NCBI RefSeq assembly: GCF_005049105.1
Contig: NZ_SUKA01000001.1
Span: forward strand, 558,001 to 622,000
Length of the DNA: 64,000 nt
Reading direction: 5' to 3'
Origin: Sphingobacterium alkalisoli
Lineage (GTDB): Bacteria > Bacteroidota > Bacteroidia > Sphingobacteriales > Sphingobacteriaceae
This document shows, piece by piece, positions 34,572 through 43,635 of this stretch. The translations under genes were made by a program, and so were the position numbers. The notes under the pieces are model-generated. The model made no database searches. It worked only from the letters and a program-made list of their open reading frames with translations, and was not told the DNA's origin. The first letter of the stretch is position 1, and each line of letters opens with the position of its first letter.

Positions 34572-36986
34572 ATGAATACGAGTAGGCTAAGAAAAAGTTT
34601 AATGCTTCTTTTTTGTAGTATTTCGGTAAGTTTTGCGATGGCACAAGGCCCAGATCTTCCTCCGGATTTAGACAACTATATCAATCGAGTGCTAGAGCAG
34701 TTTAATGTACCAGGAGTTGGTGTAGGTATTGTAAAGGACGGTAAGGTGCTTATGGCAAAGGGATATGGCGTAAAGCGGATGGACAGTCCGGATCCGGTTG
34801 ATGAAAATACCTTATTTACTATTGCCTCCAATAGTAAGGCATTCACAGCGACAGCATTGGCTATGCTCGTGGAAGAAGGGAAGCTCGGTTGGGAAGACCC
34901 GGTCACGAAATACCTTCCTTATCTCAAATTTTCGGATGATTATGTAACGACACATTTGACGGTGCGGGATTTGTTAGTGCATCACAGTGGACTACCTGCT
35001 TATACAAATGATTTTCTCCTATTCCCGCCTTCTACCTTCAGTCGCAAAGAATTGTTGGAGAAGCTCAAAGATGTACCGTTGGCTCATGATTTCCGATCGG
35101 TATATGCGTATGATAATATTTTATACGTGGCAGCGGGCGAATTGGTTGAGGCTGTCTCTGGTATGTCTTGGGAAGATTTTGTTAAGGTCCGAATTTTCGA
35201 CAAAGTTGGTATGCACAATAGTATTAACCGGTATTCGACGTTGAAGAAACAACCCAATATAGCCTATGCGCATACGCGGCGCAACGGGAAGCTGCGTGTC
35301 GTTGAAAACTACTTTGATAGTAATATCGGTGACAATGGCAATCCGGCTGGCGGCATTGCATCTTCTGCTGTGGATATGTCCAATTGGTTGATTACACAGC
35401 TGGATTCAGGACGTACACCCAATAATGGTCGGATTTTCAAGCCTACCGCTACCCGCGAACTTTGGAAAATTGTGCGTACCATGCCCATCAGCAAAGAACC
35501 GGAATGGCTAAGGCCCAATCAAAAGCATTTTTATGGATATGCGCTGGGCTTCCGTACGTATGATTACCGTGGCGAGCAAGTGGTAGGCCACGGCGGGTTA
35601 CTCACCGGTTTTGTGTCGCAGATCGCGATGGTGCCCGAAAAGCGGCTCGGTGTGGTGGTATTGACGAATCAGCTTTCTTCGGGGGCGTATTGGGCAATCA
35701 TCAACCAGGTGCTCGACTATTACCTAGGGGCCGAATCCTTTGACTGGATAGCCGGTTACAAAAAACAGCTAGACCGTTCACAGGGACGAGCAGACTCGAC
35801 GGAACCTGCCGATAAAAAAGTAGTTCCCGATCCTATGCTCAAGCGTTCACTGCCTTTGGCAGATTATGCAGGTGTTTACCGTGACGAGCTTTTTGGACGT
35901 GTGACGGTGAGTATGGTGAGCGATTCGGCACTGCGTCTCGATTTTGTCAAATCACCGCAGTATTGCGGAACGTTGCAATATTTCCATGGAGACATGTTCC
36001 GATTAATTTATGACAATCCAGATCGTGGAGAGGGGCCTTTCCTGACGTTTGTACTGAATGCCGACAAATCCATTCGCGAAGGACGGTTTGTAGGGGAGCG
36101 GTCCGGTGGGCGAGGTACGTTGGGACGCGTAGCACTAACTCCTGATAAGCGAGCTATATTGGATACCGCCGATTTGAAATCACGCATCCAAAAAATAATG
36201 GCAAAGCAACCCGAAGGCCGGTTTGCCTATGCATTTATGGATTTGCAGACCGGAGAGCAGCTGTTATTCAATGCGCAGGAAATGTTTCATGCAGCAAGTA
36301 CGATGAAAACGCCTGTCATGGTAGAAGCTTTTAAACAAGCCGCTGAAGGGAAATTTTCATTGTCAGATTCGATTACGGTGTATAACAACTTCAAGAGTAT
36401 TGTCGACAAAAGCAAGTTTTCTTTGCCGGTCAATACCGATAGTGAGGGTGACCTATATGCGCGCTTGGGCAAGAAAATGACCCGACATGACCTTATTTTC
36501 CGAATGATTACAGCGAGCAGCAACTTGGCTACCAACATTATTATTGATCAGGTTGGCGCTAAGAATGTGATGAAGACGATGAAAAGCATCGGGGCAGATG
36601 ATATTCGCGTGTTACGCGGGGTGGAGGATTCTAAAGCCTTTCAGAAGGGGTTGAACAACCAGGTGACCGCTTACGATCTGATGCTGATTTTCGAACGAAT
36701 TGCCAAGGGCAATCTGATTAATAAAACCGCCAGTGAAGGGATGATAAAAATTCTAAAGGCACAAAAATTCAACAGCATTATTCCAGCACAGCTGCCTGAC
36801 GATGTTGAGGTAGCACACAAAACAGGATCTATAGAAGGGATATGTCACGACTCGGGCATCGTATATCTGCCCGGTGGTCGCAGTTATGTATTGGTATTGC
36901 TGTCTGGAAAGTTGAAAGATGCCGATGCGCGGAAAACATTGGCAGATGTTTCGCGTCAATTTTATAATTATTTTTCAGACAAGTAA
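34572..36986 (+). CDS. Two-domain serine hydrolase (beta-lactamase/D-peptidase type)
   Basis: An 804-residue exported fusion of two penicillin-binding-fold domains. The N-terminal domain (about 30-390) is class-C/esterase-like: S86-x-x-K89 in ASNSK, Y180-D-N182, and H340-G-G342. A DUF3471-like segment follows (LPLADYAGVYRDELFG, about 425-525). The C-terminal domain (about 535-800) is class-A-like: S576-x-x-K579 (ASTMK), SSN and K750-T-G-S753. Both active sites look complete. Relatives include beta-lactamases, DD-peptidases, D-aminopeptidases and esterases, so the substrate is open. It is the last gene of the four-gene operon. Confidence 0.88.
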   Translation: MNTSRLRKSLMLLFCSISVSFAMAQGPDLPPDLDNYINRVLEQFNVPGVGVGIVKDGKVLMAKGYGVKRMDSPDPVDENTLFTIASNSKAFTATALAMLVEEGKLGWEDPVTKYLPYLKFSDDYVTTHLTVRDLLVHHSGLPAYTNDFLLFPPSTFSRKELLEKLKDVPLAHDFRSVYAYDNILYVAAGELVEAVSGMSWEDFVKVRIFDKVGMHNSINRYSTLKKQPNIAYAHTRRNGKLRVVENYFDSNIGDNGNPAGGIASSAVDMSNWLITQLDSGRTPNNGRIFKPTATRELWKIVRTMPISKEPEWLRPNQKHFYGYALGFRTYDYRGEQVVGHGGLLTGFVSQIAMVPEKRLGVVVLTNQLSSGAYWAIINQVLDYYLGAESFDWIAGYKKQLDRSQGRADSTEPADKKVVPDPMLKRSLPLADYAGVYRDELFGRVTVSMVSDSALRLDFVKSPQYCGTLQYFHGDMFRLIYDNPDRGEGPFLTFVLNADKSIREGRFVGERSGGRGTLGRVALTPDKRAILDTADLKSRIQKIMAKQPEGRFAYAFMDLQTGEQLLFNAQEMFHAASTMKTPVMVEAFKQAAEGKFSLSDSITVYNNFKSIVDKSKFSLPVNTDSEGDLYARLGKKMTRHDLIFRMITASSNLATNIIIDQVGAKNVMKTMKSIGADDIRVLRGVEDSKAFQKGLNNQVTAYDLMLIFERIAKGNLINKTASEGMIKILKAQKFNSIIPAQLPDDVEVAHKTGSIEGICHDSGIVYLPGGRSYVLVLLSGKLKDADARKTLADVSRQFYNYFSDK

Positions 36987-37035
36987 AGGCACGATAATAG
37001 CCCTGCGTGTTATTTCGATTTTAATAAAACTAGTT

Positions 37036-37203
37036 GCATAAAGGTGCTAATACATGCAATGGAGCATTTTTATAGCTTGATTTATGGATCTTTAATATTT
37101 TTTTTTGCGTTTTGTTAAAAAAAAATACAATATCATGCATAAGTCAGAAATTATTTCCTATACTTGTATAGCCAAATGTAAATCTCTGTCTTTTAAGGGA
37201 TAA
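37036..37203 (+). promoter_or_regulatory. Conserved promoter region B (first SusC/SusD operon)
   Basis: The counterpart of 28489-28656: GCATAAAGGTGCTAATA (37036), GATTTATG (37079), TATACTTG (37159), CCAAATGTAAATC (37172) and GGGATAA (37197). At the left end a good dyad, TTGCAT-N14-ATGCAA (37034-37059), may be an operator. The -7-like box is 75 bp before the susC start. Confidence 0.65.
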
Positions 37204-37240
37204 TATTGACAACCATATTTATTAATTTAAAATCTAGCTT

Positions 37241-40200
37241 ATGAAAAAATGGCTTTTTTTATTGCTGCTTGGGTTAATTCTCAGTTTTCACTCCACGTCG
37301 ATGGCGATGGAGAAAGATGTTAGCACTATATCGATTGCATTGCAAGATCCCTTAGAGGTTACGGGACAAATTACCGACACGCTTGGGGCTCCATTGCCGG
37401 GGGTTACCATACGGCTTCGCTCCGGAATTGAAACCACGACAGACCAAAATGGTCGATATGTTTTGGCGATACCTAATGAATTTGTCAAAGACGCGGTTTT
37501 GACCTTTAGTATGGTGGGGTTCACCCAACAGCAGATCACCGTGGCCGGCCAAACCAAAATTGATGTTCGGCTTGCCGAAGCATCGAACCTGATCGGAGAA
37601 ACCGTTGTCACGGCCTTCGGCCAACGGGCCAGAAAGGAGGATGTCGTTGGTGCAATTACCACGGTCAACCCTTCAGATCTAAAAATCCCTTCCAGTAACC
37701 TTACCACGGCTCTTGCCGGACGGGCTGCAGGGATCATCGGTTTTCAGCGATCGGGCGAACCGGGGGCAGATAATGCCGACTTTTTTATCCGAGGGGTAAC
37801 CACATTCGGTTACAAGGTGGATCCACTTATTTTGATTGACAATGTGGAATCTACAAAAACGGACTTTGCTCGGTTGCAGGTAGATGATATCGAGAGTTTT
37901 TCGATATTAAAGGATGCTTCTGCCGCTGCACTATACGGTGCTCGAGGAGCAAACGGCGTCATATTGGTTACAACAAAGCAGGGACGCCGGGAGAGTTTAA
38001 GTGTGAATTTCCGTCTCGAAAATTCCCTCTCTACAGCTACACGCAATGTAGAGCTGGTCGATCCGATCACCTATATGAAACTGGCTAATGAGGCAACCGT
38101 GGGTAGAGATCCATTGACAAGGGGTGACTATAGTCAACGACAAATCGAATTTACGCCGCCTGGAGGATCATTGGAATATCCAGCTGTGGATTGGCAGAAG
38201 GAGCTTCTGAACAACTATGCAATGAATCAACGCGCAAATTTAAGCGTTAGGGGAGGTGGAAGCATTGCGCAATATTATGTTTCAGGTGCTTTTAATCAGG
38301 ATAATGGTGTCCTGAAAGTGCCCCAGGTGTCTAACTTTAATAGTAATGTGAATCTAAAAACGTATTCACTCTTGAGTAATGTTAATATCAATCTAACGGA
38401 AAAAACCCAATTGATTGTTCGTTTGAGCGGTACCTTTGATGACTATATTGGTCCCTTGCAGAGCGGTACGAAAGCATACCGCGATATCATGCGGGCGGTA
38501 CCTACGAGATTTCAGCCTTACTATGATCCGGGTGAAAATTATAAGTATCTGAATCATATTATGTTTGGTAATGCCGACGAAGGAAAGTATCTGAATCCCT
38601 ATGCTGAGATGGTCAAGGGATATCGTGAATATTCTCAATCCAGGATGCAGGCGCAGCTGGAGCTAAACCAGAATCTAGATGTTGTTACCGAAGGTCTATC
38701 CTTTACAGGTCGAGTGTCAACAAAACGGTATGCCTATTATCAAATAGGCAGATCTTACATTCCATTCACGTATGAGTACAGTGGATCGGATAATAATGGT
38801 AATAATTTATACACGCTACATAATCAAGATACAGGTAGAGAAACCCTAGAATATGATATTAGCCAAGGAAGAAAAGATGTAACTTCTGTATTTTTTATGC
38901 AAGGTATAACCAATTACCAACGGAAATTTGGGGAACATTCAGTTACTGGTTTGTTAGTAGGTACCATGAACAGTGAGCTTGCGGGCAATACAGGTAGCCT
39001 TCAATTGTCTTTGCCACACCGAAACCTCGGAGTAGCGGGTAAATTTACTTATGGTTACCTAGGTAAATATCACCTAGAGGCCAACTTTGGGTACAATGGC
39101 TCAGAACGATTCTCGGAAGAGTATCGGTATGGCTTTTTTCCTTCCGTCGGATTAGCCTGGCATGTGTCTAAGGAAAACTTTTTTGAGTCCATGCAACCTG
39201 TTATATCAAATTTCAGGCTACGGGGTACCTATGGTTTGGTTGGAAACGATGCGATTGGCTCTCCCGATCAACGGTTTTATTATATGTCTGAGATAGTCGA
39301 TGGTAGTGGATGGGTATTTGGTCCAGCTCAGGACGAATCGTTGACAGGGGTCGCTGTTCGTCGCTATCCAAATCCAAATATTACTTGGGAGACAGCCTAT
39401 AAGTCGAATGTTGCTCTTGAGTTGGGGCTATTTAATAATGCCGTGGAGATACAGGCTGATTGGTTTACCGAACAGCGAAAAAATATATTTATGCCACGAG
39501 CTGATATTCCTGCGACAATGGGATTGGCTGCGTCTATATATGCCAATATGGGCGAGGCAAAAGGATCCGGCATTGACATGTCTGCAAGTTACAAAAAGAG
39601 CTTCTATAACGGTTTGTGGATACAAGGTATGGCAAACTTTACGTATGCGACCAGTAAATTCGAGGTATATGAAGAACCTGCCTATGAATATCCTTGGCTT
39701 TATCGGGCCGGATATCCAATCAATATAGCCCGGGGATATATTGCCGAGCGGCTGTTTATCGATGATCAAGAAGTACGGAACTCGCCTGAGCAGCAGCTTG
39801 GGGGAAGTGTGTCTGGTAAGCCTGCTATGGCTGGAGATATTAAATATGTCGATGTCAATGGAGATGGTAAGATTACCTCCTTGGATGCAGTTCCGTTGGG
39901 ATATCCAACGGTGCCGGAAATCAATTATGGATTTGGTATTTCTTTGGGATACAAAGGCTTTGACTTTAACGTTTTTTTCCAAGGCTTAGCCAGAGAGTCC
40001 TTCTTTATTGATCCGGAAGCTACAGGACCTTTTAGAAGCTATCGCTATCCTGTTAATGGTGTGCCGGGTGCTGAGGTTGTAAATGGCGAAATTGCTAACA
40101 ATGTCCTACAGGTCTATGCAGACAGCCATTGGTCACAGGAGAACAGGGATGTGTACGCCCTCTTTCCGCGGTTGAGTTCACAAGCTGGGAATCCAAACAA

Positions 40201-40456
40201 CGAGGTAACTAGTACTTGGTGGATGCGAAATGGTGAATTTTTACGACTCAAGCAGTTGACCGTTGGTTATACCTTTGAGAAAAAGGAGACGGGGCTGTTA
40301 AAAAGGATTGGTCTCGGATCCCTGCGTGTCTATGGAGATGGGCTTAATCTGTTGACCTTTAGTCGGTTTAAATTATGGGATGTAGAAATGGCAGGCAATG
40401 GCCTAGGATACCCCATTCAACGGGTCATTAACGTAGGTGTAAAAATGGACTTTTAA
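37241..40456 (+). CDS. SusC-like TonB-linked outer-membrane transporter, block 1
   Basis: A 1071-residue SusC-family transporter. It has a signal peptide (1-~22), a carboxypeptidase-regulatory-like domain (EVTGQITDTLGAPLPGVTI, ~39-115), a plug domain (IPSSNLTTALAGRAAGII; FFIRGVTTFG; DIESFSILKDASAAALYGAR, ~140-245) and a beta-barrel to the end, with the usual DVNGDGKIT calcium-like loop near residue 870 and a terminal aromatic residue. It imports a substrate captured by SusD with energy from TonB. The paralogue at 46169 is close in sequence. It follows promoter region B, and its stop codon overlaps the susD start by 1 nt. Confidence 0.95.
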   Translation: MKKWLFLLLLGLILSFHSTSMAMEKDVSTISIALQDPLEVTGQITDTLGAPLPGVTIRLRSGIETTTDQNGRYVLAIPNEFVKDAVLTFSMVGFTQQQITVAGQTKIDVRLAEASNLIGETVVTAFGQRARKEDVVGAITTVNPSDLKIPSSNLTTALAGRAAGIIGFQRSGEPGADNADFFIRGVTTFGYKVDPLILIDNVESTKTDFARLQVDDIESFSILKDASAAALYGARGANGVILVTTKQGRRESLSVNFRLENSLSTATRNVELVDPITYMKLANEATVGRDPLTRGDYSQRQIEFTPPGGSLEYPAVDWQKELLNNYAMNQRANLSVRGGGSIAQYYVSGAFNQDNGVLKVPQVSNFNSNVNLKTYSLLSNVNINLTEKTQLIVRLSGTFDDYIGPLQSGTKAYRDIMRAVPTRFQPYYDPGENYKYLNHIMFGNADEGKYLNPYAEMVKGYREYSQSRMQAQLELNQNLDVVTEGLSFTGRVSTKRYAYYQIGRSYIPFTYEYSGSDNNGNNLYTLHNQDTGRETLEYDISQGRKDVTSVFFMQGITNYQRKFGEHSVTGLLVGTMNSELAGNTGSLQLSLPHRNLGVAGKFTYGYLGKYHLEANFGYNGSERFSEEYRYGFFPSVGLAWHVSKENFFESMQPVISNFRLRGTYGLVGNDAIGSPDQRFYYMSEIVDGSGWVFGPAQDESLTGVAVRRYPNPNITWETAYKSNVALELGLFNNAVEIQADWFTEQRKNIFMPRADIPATMGLAASIYANMGEAKGSGIDMSASYKKSFYNGLWIQGMANFTYATSKFEVYEEPAYEYPWLYRAGYPINIARGYIAERLFIDDQEVRNSPEQQLGGSVSGKPAMAGDIKYVDVNGDGKITSLDAVPLGYPTVPEINYGFGISLGYKGFDFNVFFQGLARESFFIDPEATGPFRSYRYPVNGVPGAEVVNGEIANNVLQVYADSHWSQENRDVYALFPRLSSQAGNPNNEVTSTWWMRNGEFLRLKQLTVGYTFEKKETGLLKRIGLGSLRVYGDGLNLLTFSRFKLWDVEMAGNGLGYPIQRVINVGVKMDF

Positions 40457-42363
40457 TGAAGATGATTATGAAGAAATTTATAAAAATATCACTGGTTTTA
40501 TTAACCTTACAAGGCTTTTCAGGATGCAACTACCTGGATGTCGTGCCAGATAATGTGAGAACAATAGAGCATTCATTTGCTTTACGGATCGAAGCGAAGC
40601 GTTACTTATATACCTGCTATTCTTATTTGCCACAACATGGGCAGCTCACCTCGCAAAGTCCATCTTTCGCGGGATTCGAAATGTGGCCTTTGGCGTATAA
40701 CGCGAGCAATACCTCCCAGTTTGTTATGGGACAGCAAAATGTATCGGAGCCGCTGTTGAATTATTGGGAAGGAAGGGCTGGTGGAAAAGATATGTTTCAG
40801 GCCATCAGGGACTGTAATATTTTTCTGGAGAATATTCAGCAGGTTCCCGATATGCAGCAACCGGAGCGCGACCAATGGACCGCCGAAGTTAAGTTTTTGA
40901 AGGCCTATTACCATTTCTTTTTGATGCAGCTGTACGGGCCTATTCCGTTGATTAAGGAGAACTTAGAGAGCGATGCGGAGATCTCCGAAGTGCGTGTCCG
41001 GCGTCAGCCCGTAGATGTCTGTGTGGACTATATTGTAGAACTTCTGGACGAGGCGTTAGTTTACCTACCTAATCTACCCTTACAGCAGATTGATCGCCCA
41101 GAGTATGGCCGTATTAACACGCTAATGGCTATGGGGCTAAAAGCAAAGGTGCTGGCGACGGCTGCAAGTCCACTATTTAACGGAAATACGGATTATGCCG
41201 ATTATATCGATCCTGAGTTGGGGCCTTTGTTCAGCCAGACCTATTCCGCCGAAAAGTGGCAGAGAGCGATGATGGCGGCCAAAGAAGCTATTGACAATGC
41301 GACAAGCATTGGTATGAAACTCTATGAGTTTACACCTGGACCGACGTTGGATCTTTCCGATACGACGCTTTTTGAACTTAATATACGGGAAGCATTTGCC
41401 ACGAGAGATGCTAATGTCAATGGCGAAGTGATATGGCCGAATACTGGTGGGAATGCGCAACAGAGTGCGATAACACCGCGATCTTGGAGTCCGGATCTGA
41501 CCAGTGCGAGTACTGCGGGAGCTTATGGACCTCCATTGCAAATTGTCGAAATGTTTTATACCGATAAAGGGTTGCCGATTAATCAGGATAAAACTTGGGA
41601 TTATAACGGACGGTACGATTTTCGTACAGGAGATGTACAAAATAACCACCATGTGAAACAGGGGTATGAAACAATCAAGCTCCACTTTCATCGCGAGCCT
41701 AGGTTTTATGCCAATATCGGTTTCGATGGCGGTATATGGTATGGACAGGGTATATATGATGATAAAGCAAACTTTCATTTAGAAATCAGGGGCGGGCGTT
41801 ATACATCGGTGCGGGAAACATCTGCCCATTCACCGACAGGTTACTATCCCAAAAAGCCGATCAACTATCAAAACTACTTGGAGGGAAGCAGTTATTTTGT
41901 AACGAGTTACTTATTCCCGAATATGCGCTTAACCGAGTTGTACCTCTTATATGCAGAAGCAGCAAACGAATTTAGCGGACCAGATGACGAGGTGTTCTCT
42001 TATCTGAACACTATCCGTACTAGAGCTGGCATCCCGACTGTACAAGATTCGTGGGATCTCTATTCTACCCAACCAGGGAAATACAGTACCAAGGAAGGAC
42101 TAAGAGATATTATACGCCAAGAGCGCCGAATTGAGCTTAATAGCGAGTCGCAGGTATACTGGGATTTGTTGCGTTGGAAAACAGCGGAAAACATACTGAG
42201 TCAACCGATTTTGGGATGGGATAAGCGCGGTGTTTTACCAGAGGAGTTTTACAAACTTACGGTGATATTCCAACGTCAGTTCAGGAAGCGGGATTACTTT
42301 ATGCCGATCCGCGAATATGAATTGCAGCGTAATGAAAACCTGCTTCAAAGCCCGGGATGGTAG
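40456..42363 (+). CDS. SusD-like outer-membrane lipoprotein, block 1
   Basis: A 635-residue SusD/RagB-family surface lipoprotein that forms the lid of the SusC channel. The lipobox is FSGC and is followed by NYLDVVPDN, a typical SusD start. Tetratricopeptide-like helices run through the middle (LKAYYHFFLMQLYGPIPL, ~150-170), and the RagB/SusD end includes IRQERRIELNSESQVYWDLLRW. The start overlaps the SusC stop codon (TAATG); ATG 40462 and 40468 are alternatives that shorten the basic N terminus. The ligand is unknown. Confidence 0.93.
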   Translation: MKMIMKKFIKISLVLLTLQGFSGCNYLDVVPDNVRTIEHSFALRIEAKRYLYTCYSYLPQHGQLTSQSPSFAGFEMWPLAYNASNTSQFVMGQQNVSEPLLNYWEGRAGGKDMFQAIRDCNIFLENIQQVPDMQQPERDQWTAEVKFLKAYYHFFLMQLYGPIPLIKENLESDAEISEVRVRRQPVDVCVDYIVELLDEALVYLPNLPLQQIDRPEYGRINTLMAMGLKAKVLATAASPLFNGNTDYADYIDPELGPLFSQTYSAEKWQRAMMAAKEAIDNATSIGMKLYEFTPGPTLDLSDTTLFELNIREAFATRDANVNGEVIWPNTGGNAQQSAITPRSWSPDLTSASTAGAYGPPLQIVEMFYTDKGLPINQDKTWDYNGRYDFRTGDVQNNHHVKQGYETIKLHFHREPRFYANIGFDGGIWYGQGIYDDKANFHLEIRGGRYTSVRETSAHSPTGYYPKKPINYQNYLEGSSYFVTSYLFPNMRLTELYLLYAEAANEFSGPDDEVFSYLNTIRTRAGIPTVQDSWDLYSTQPGKYSTKEGLRDIIRQERRIELNSESQVYWDLLRWKTAENILSQPILGWDKRGVLPEEFYKLTVIFQRQFRKRDYFMPIREYELQRNENLLQSPGW

Positions 42364-42416
42364 GGGCTCTTGATGGAAAATAATTTACTTTTATATACAT
42401 CATTATTAATAGTATT

Positions 42417-43601
42417 ATGAAAATTTTAGAATTATCGATTGGTTTCTTCTCGCTTTTTATGTTGCTCGCTTGCAGTGAGGAGAAACATGAACCACTCTTC
42501 TTGGGTGAGACGCCCAATGCCGTATCACAATATAGCGTCGAAAACTTGCCGGGGGCGGCAGCAGTTACCTTTAAGCTTGACGACCCCCGGACGGCCTATG
42601 TAAAGGCGGTCTATACAGTAGAACATGGAGTGACAAGAGAAGCAAAGGCCTCCAAATATGATAATAAGCTGATGGTCGACGGTTTTGCGCAATCGAGGGA
42701 GTACTCGGTGGCGCTCTATGCGATAGGCAAAGATGAGCAAGAGTCTGAGCCCGTCTACATTACGGTACATCCAGGAACCCCGCCCTATCAAACGGTGTTG
42801 GCTGAATTGAATGTTGCCGCCGATTGGGGTGGCGGTAGGGTAACAGGAGAGAATCCGACGAGTGCACAGCTTATGATTGGCGTGGTGAAGAAGGATCCTA
42901 CTTCCGGAGAATGGGTGGATGTAGAAGTGTTTTTTACGGAAAGTCCCAGCTTTAATTTCAATTTTCGTAATCAGACTCCTGTGGAAACTGAATTTGGCGT
43001 CTATACACGGGATCCTTGGCAAAATTTTAGTGATACCGTAAGTTCCGTCTTTGAACCTTGGGAAGAGATCAAACTACCGCTTACACATCAAAATTTCAAT
43101 CAGATTGTCTTAGCAGGGGATGCAATAGGCCAAGCGTCATATGGCTTGAGACGTTTGTTTGACGGTATAAGATTCTCTTGGGCAGATGGATATTACTCGT
43201 TGAACGATGGTACGCCATTCCCTAAGGTTATTACGATCGATTTATTGCAGACGTACCAGTTAAGCCGGTTTAAATACTGGCAGAATGGAAACCTCTATTA
43301 TCAATCGGCTAATGCAAAACATATACGTATCTGGGGGAATACAACACTGGATCCCGATTTTGATAAGTGGCATTTGCTAGGTGAATGGGATGATTGGAGA
43401 CCATCGAAGCGTCCTCCTACAACGGGGAATCCTGGCTTGACGGAGGAGGATCTAGCAGCTGCACAGGCTGGAAATGATTTCGACTTTCAGTTGGAAATAC
43501 CGGGGGTACGTTATATCCGTATTGAAACGCTTAGTACCTGGGAGCCCCGTACACAGGTGTATTACCCGGAACTGGAGTTTTGGGGAAGACCAATAAAATA
43601 G
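42417..43601 (+). CDS. Surface lipoprotein, DUF4959/DUF5126/DUF5000-like, block 1
   Basis: A 394-residue lipoprotein (lipobox LLAC, then SEEK). The acidic residues right after the Cys fit a Bacteroidota surface-export signal. Three regions resemble the DUF4959 (about 25-125), DUF5126 (about 125-235) and DUF5000 (discoidin-like, about 240-394) arrangement that accompanies SusC/SusD pairs; the end YIRIETLSTWEPRTQVYYPELEFWG is typical of the last. It probably binds ligand at the cell surface. Function is inferred from the family only. A shorter-spaced paralogue is at 51335. Confidence 0.8.
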   Translation: MKILELSIGFFSLFMLLACSEEKHEPLFLGETPNAVSQYSVENLPGAAAVTFKLDDPRTAYVKAVYTVEHGVTREAKASKYDNKLMVDGFAQSREYSVALYAIGKDEQESEPVYITVHPGTPPYQTVLAELNVAADWGGGRVTGENPTSAQLMIGVVKKDPTSGEWVDVEVFFTESPSFNFNFRNQTPVETEFGVYTRDPWQNFSDTVSSVFEPWEEIKLPLTHQNFNQIVLAGDAIGQASYGLRRLFDGIRFSWADGYYSLNDGTPFPKVITIDLLQTYQLSRFKYWQNGNLYYQSANAKHIRIWGNTTLDPDFDKWHLLGEWDDWRPSKRPPTTGNPGLTEEDLAAAQAGNDFDFQLEIPGVRYIRIETLSTWEPRTQVYYPELEFWGRPIK

Positions 43602-43635
43602 TAACAAATAATAACAGCTAAGAAATAAGAATGTT

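Noticed and set aside
34572..36986. Reading the last operon gene as a plain antibiotic-resistance beta-lactamase
   Set aside because: The fold family includes many esterases and D-peptidases. The operon context favours peptide processing, and sequence alone cannot decide.
41173..41778. A 201-codon minus-strand frame
   Set aside because: It lies wholly inside the SusD gene on the other strand and resembles no family; it is a shadow of the SusD reading frame.
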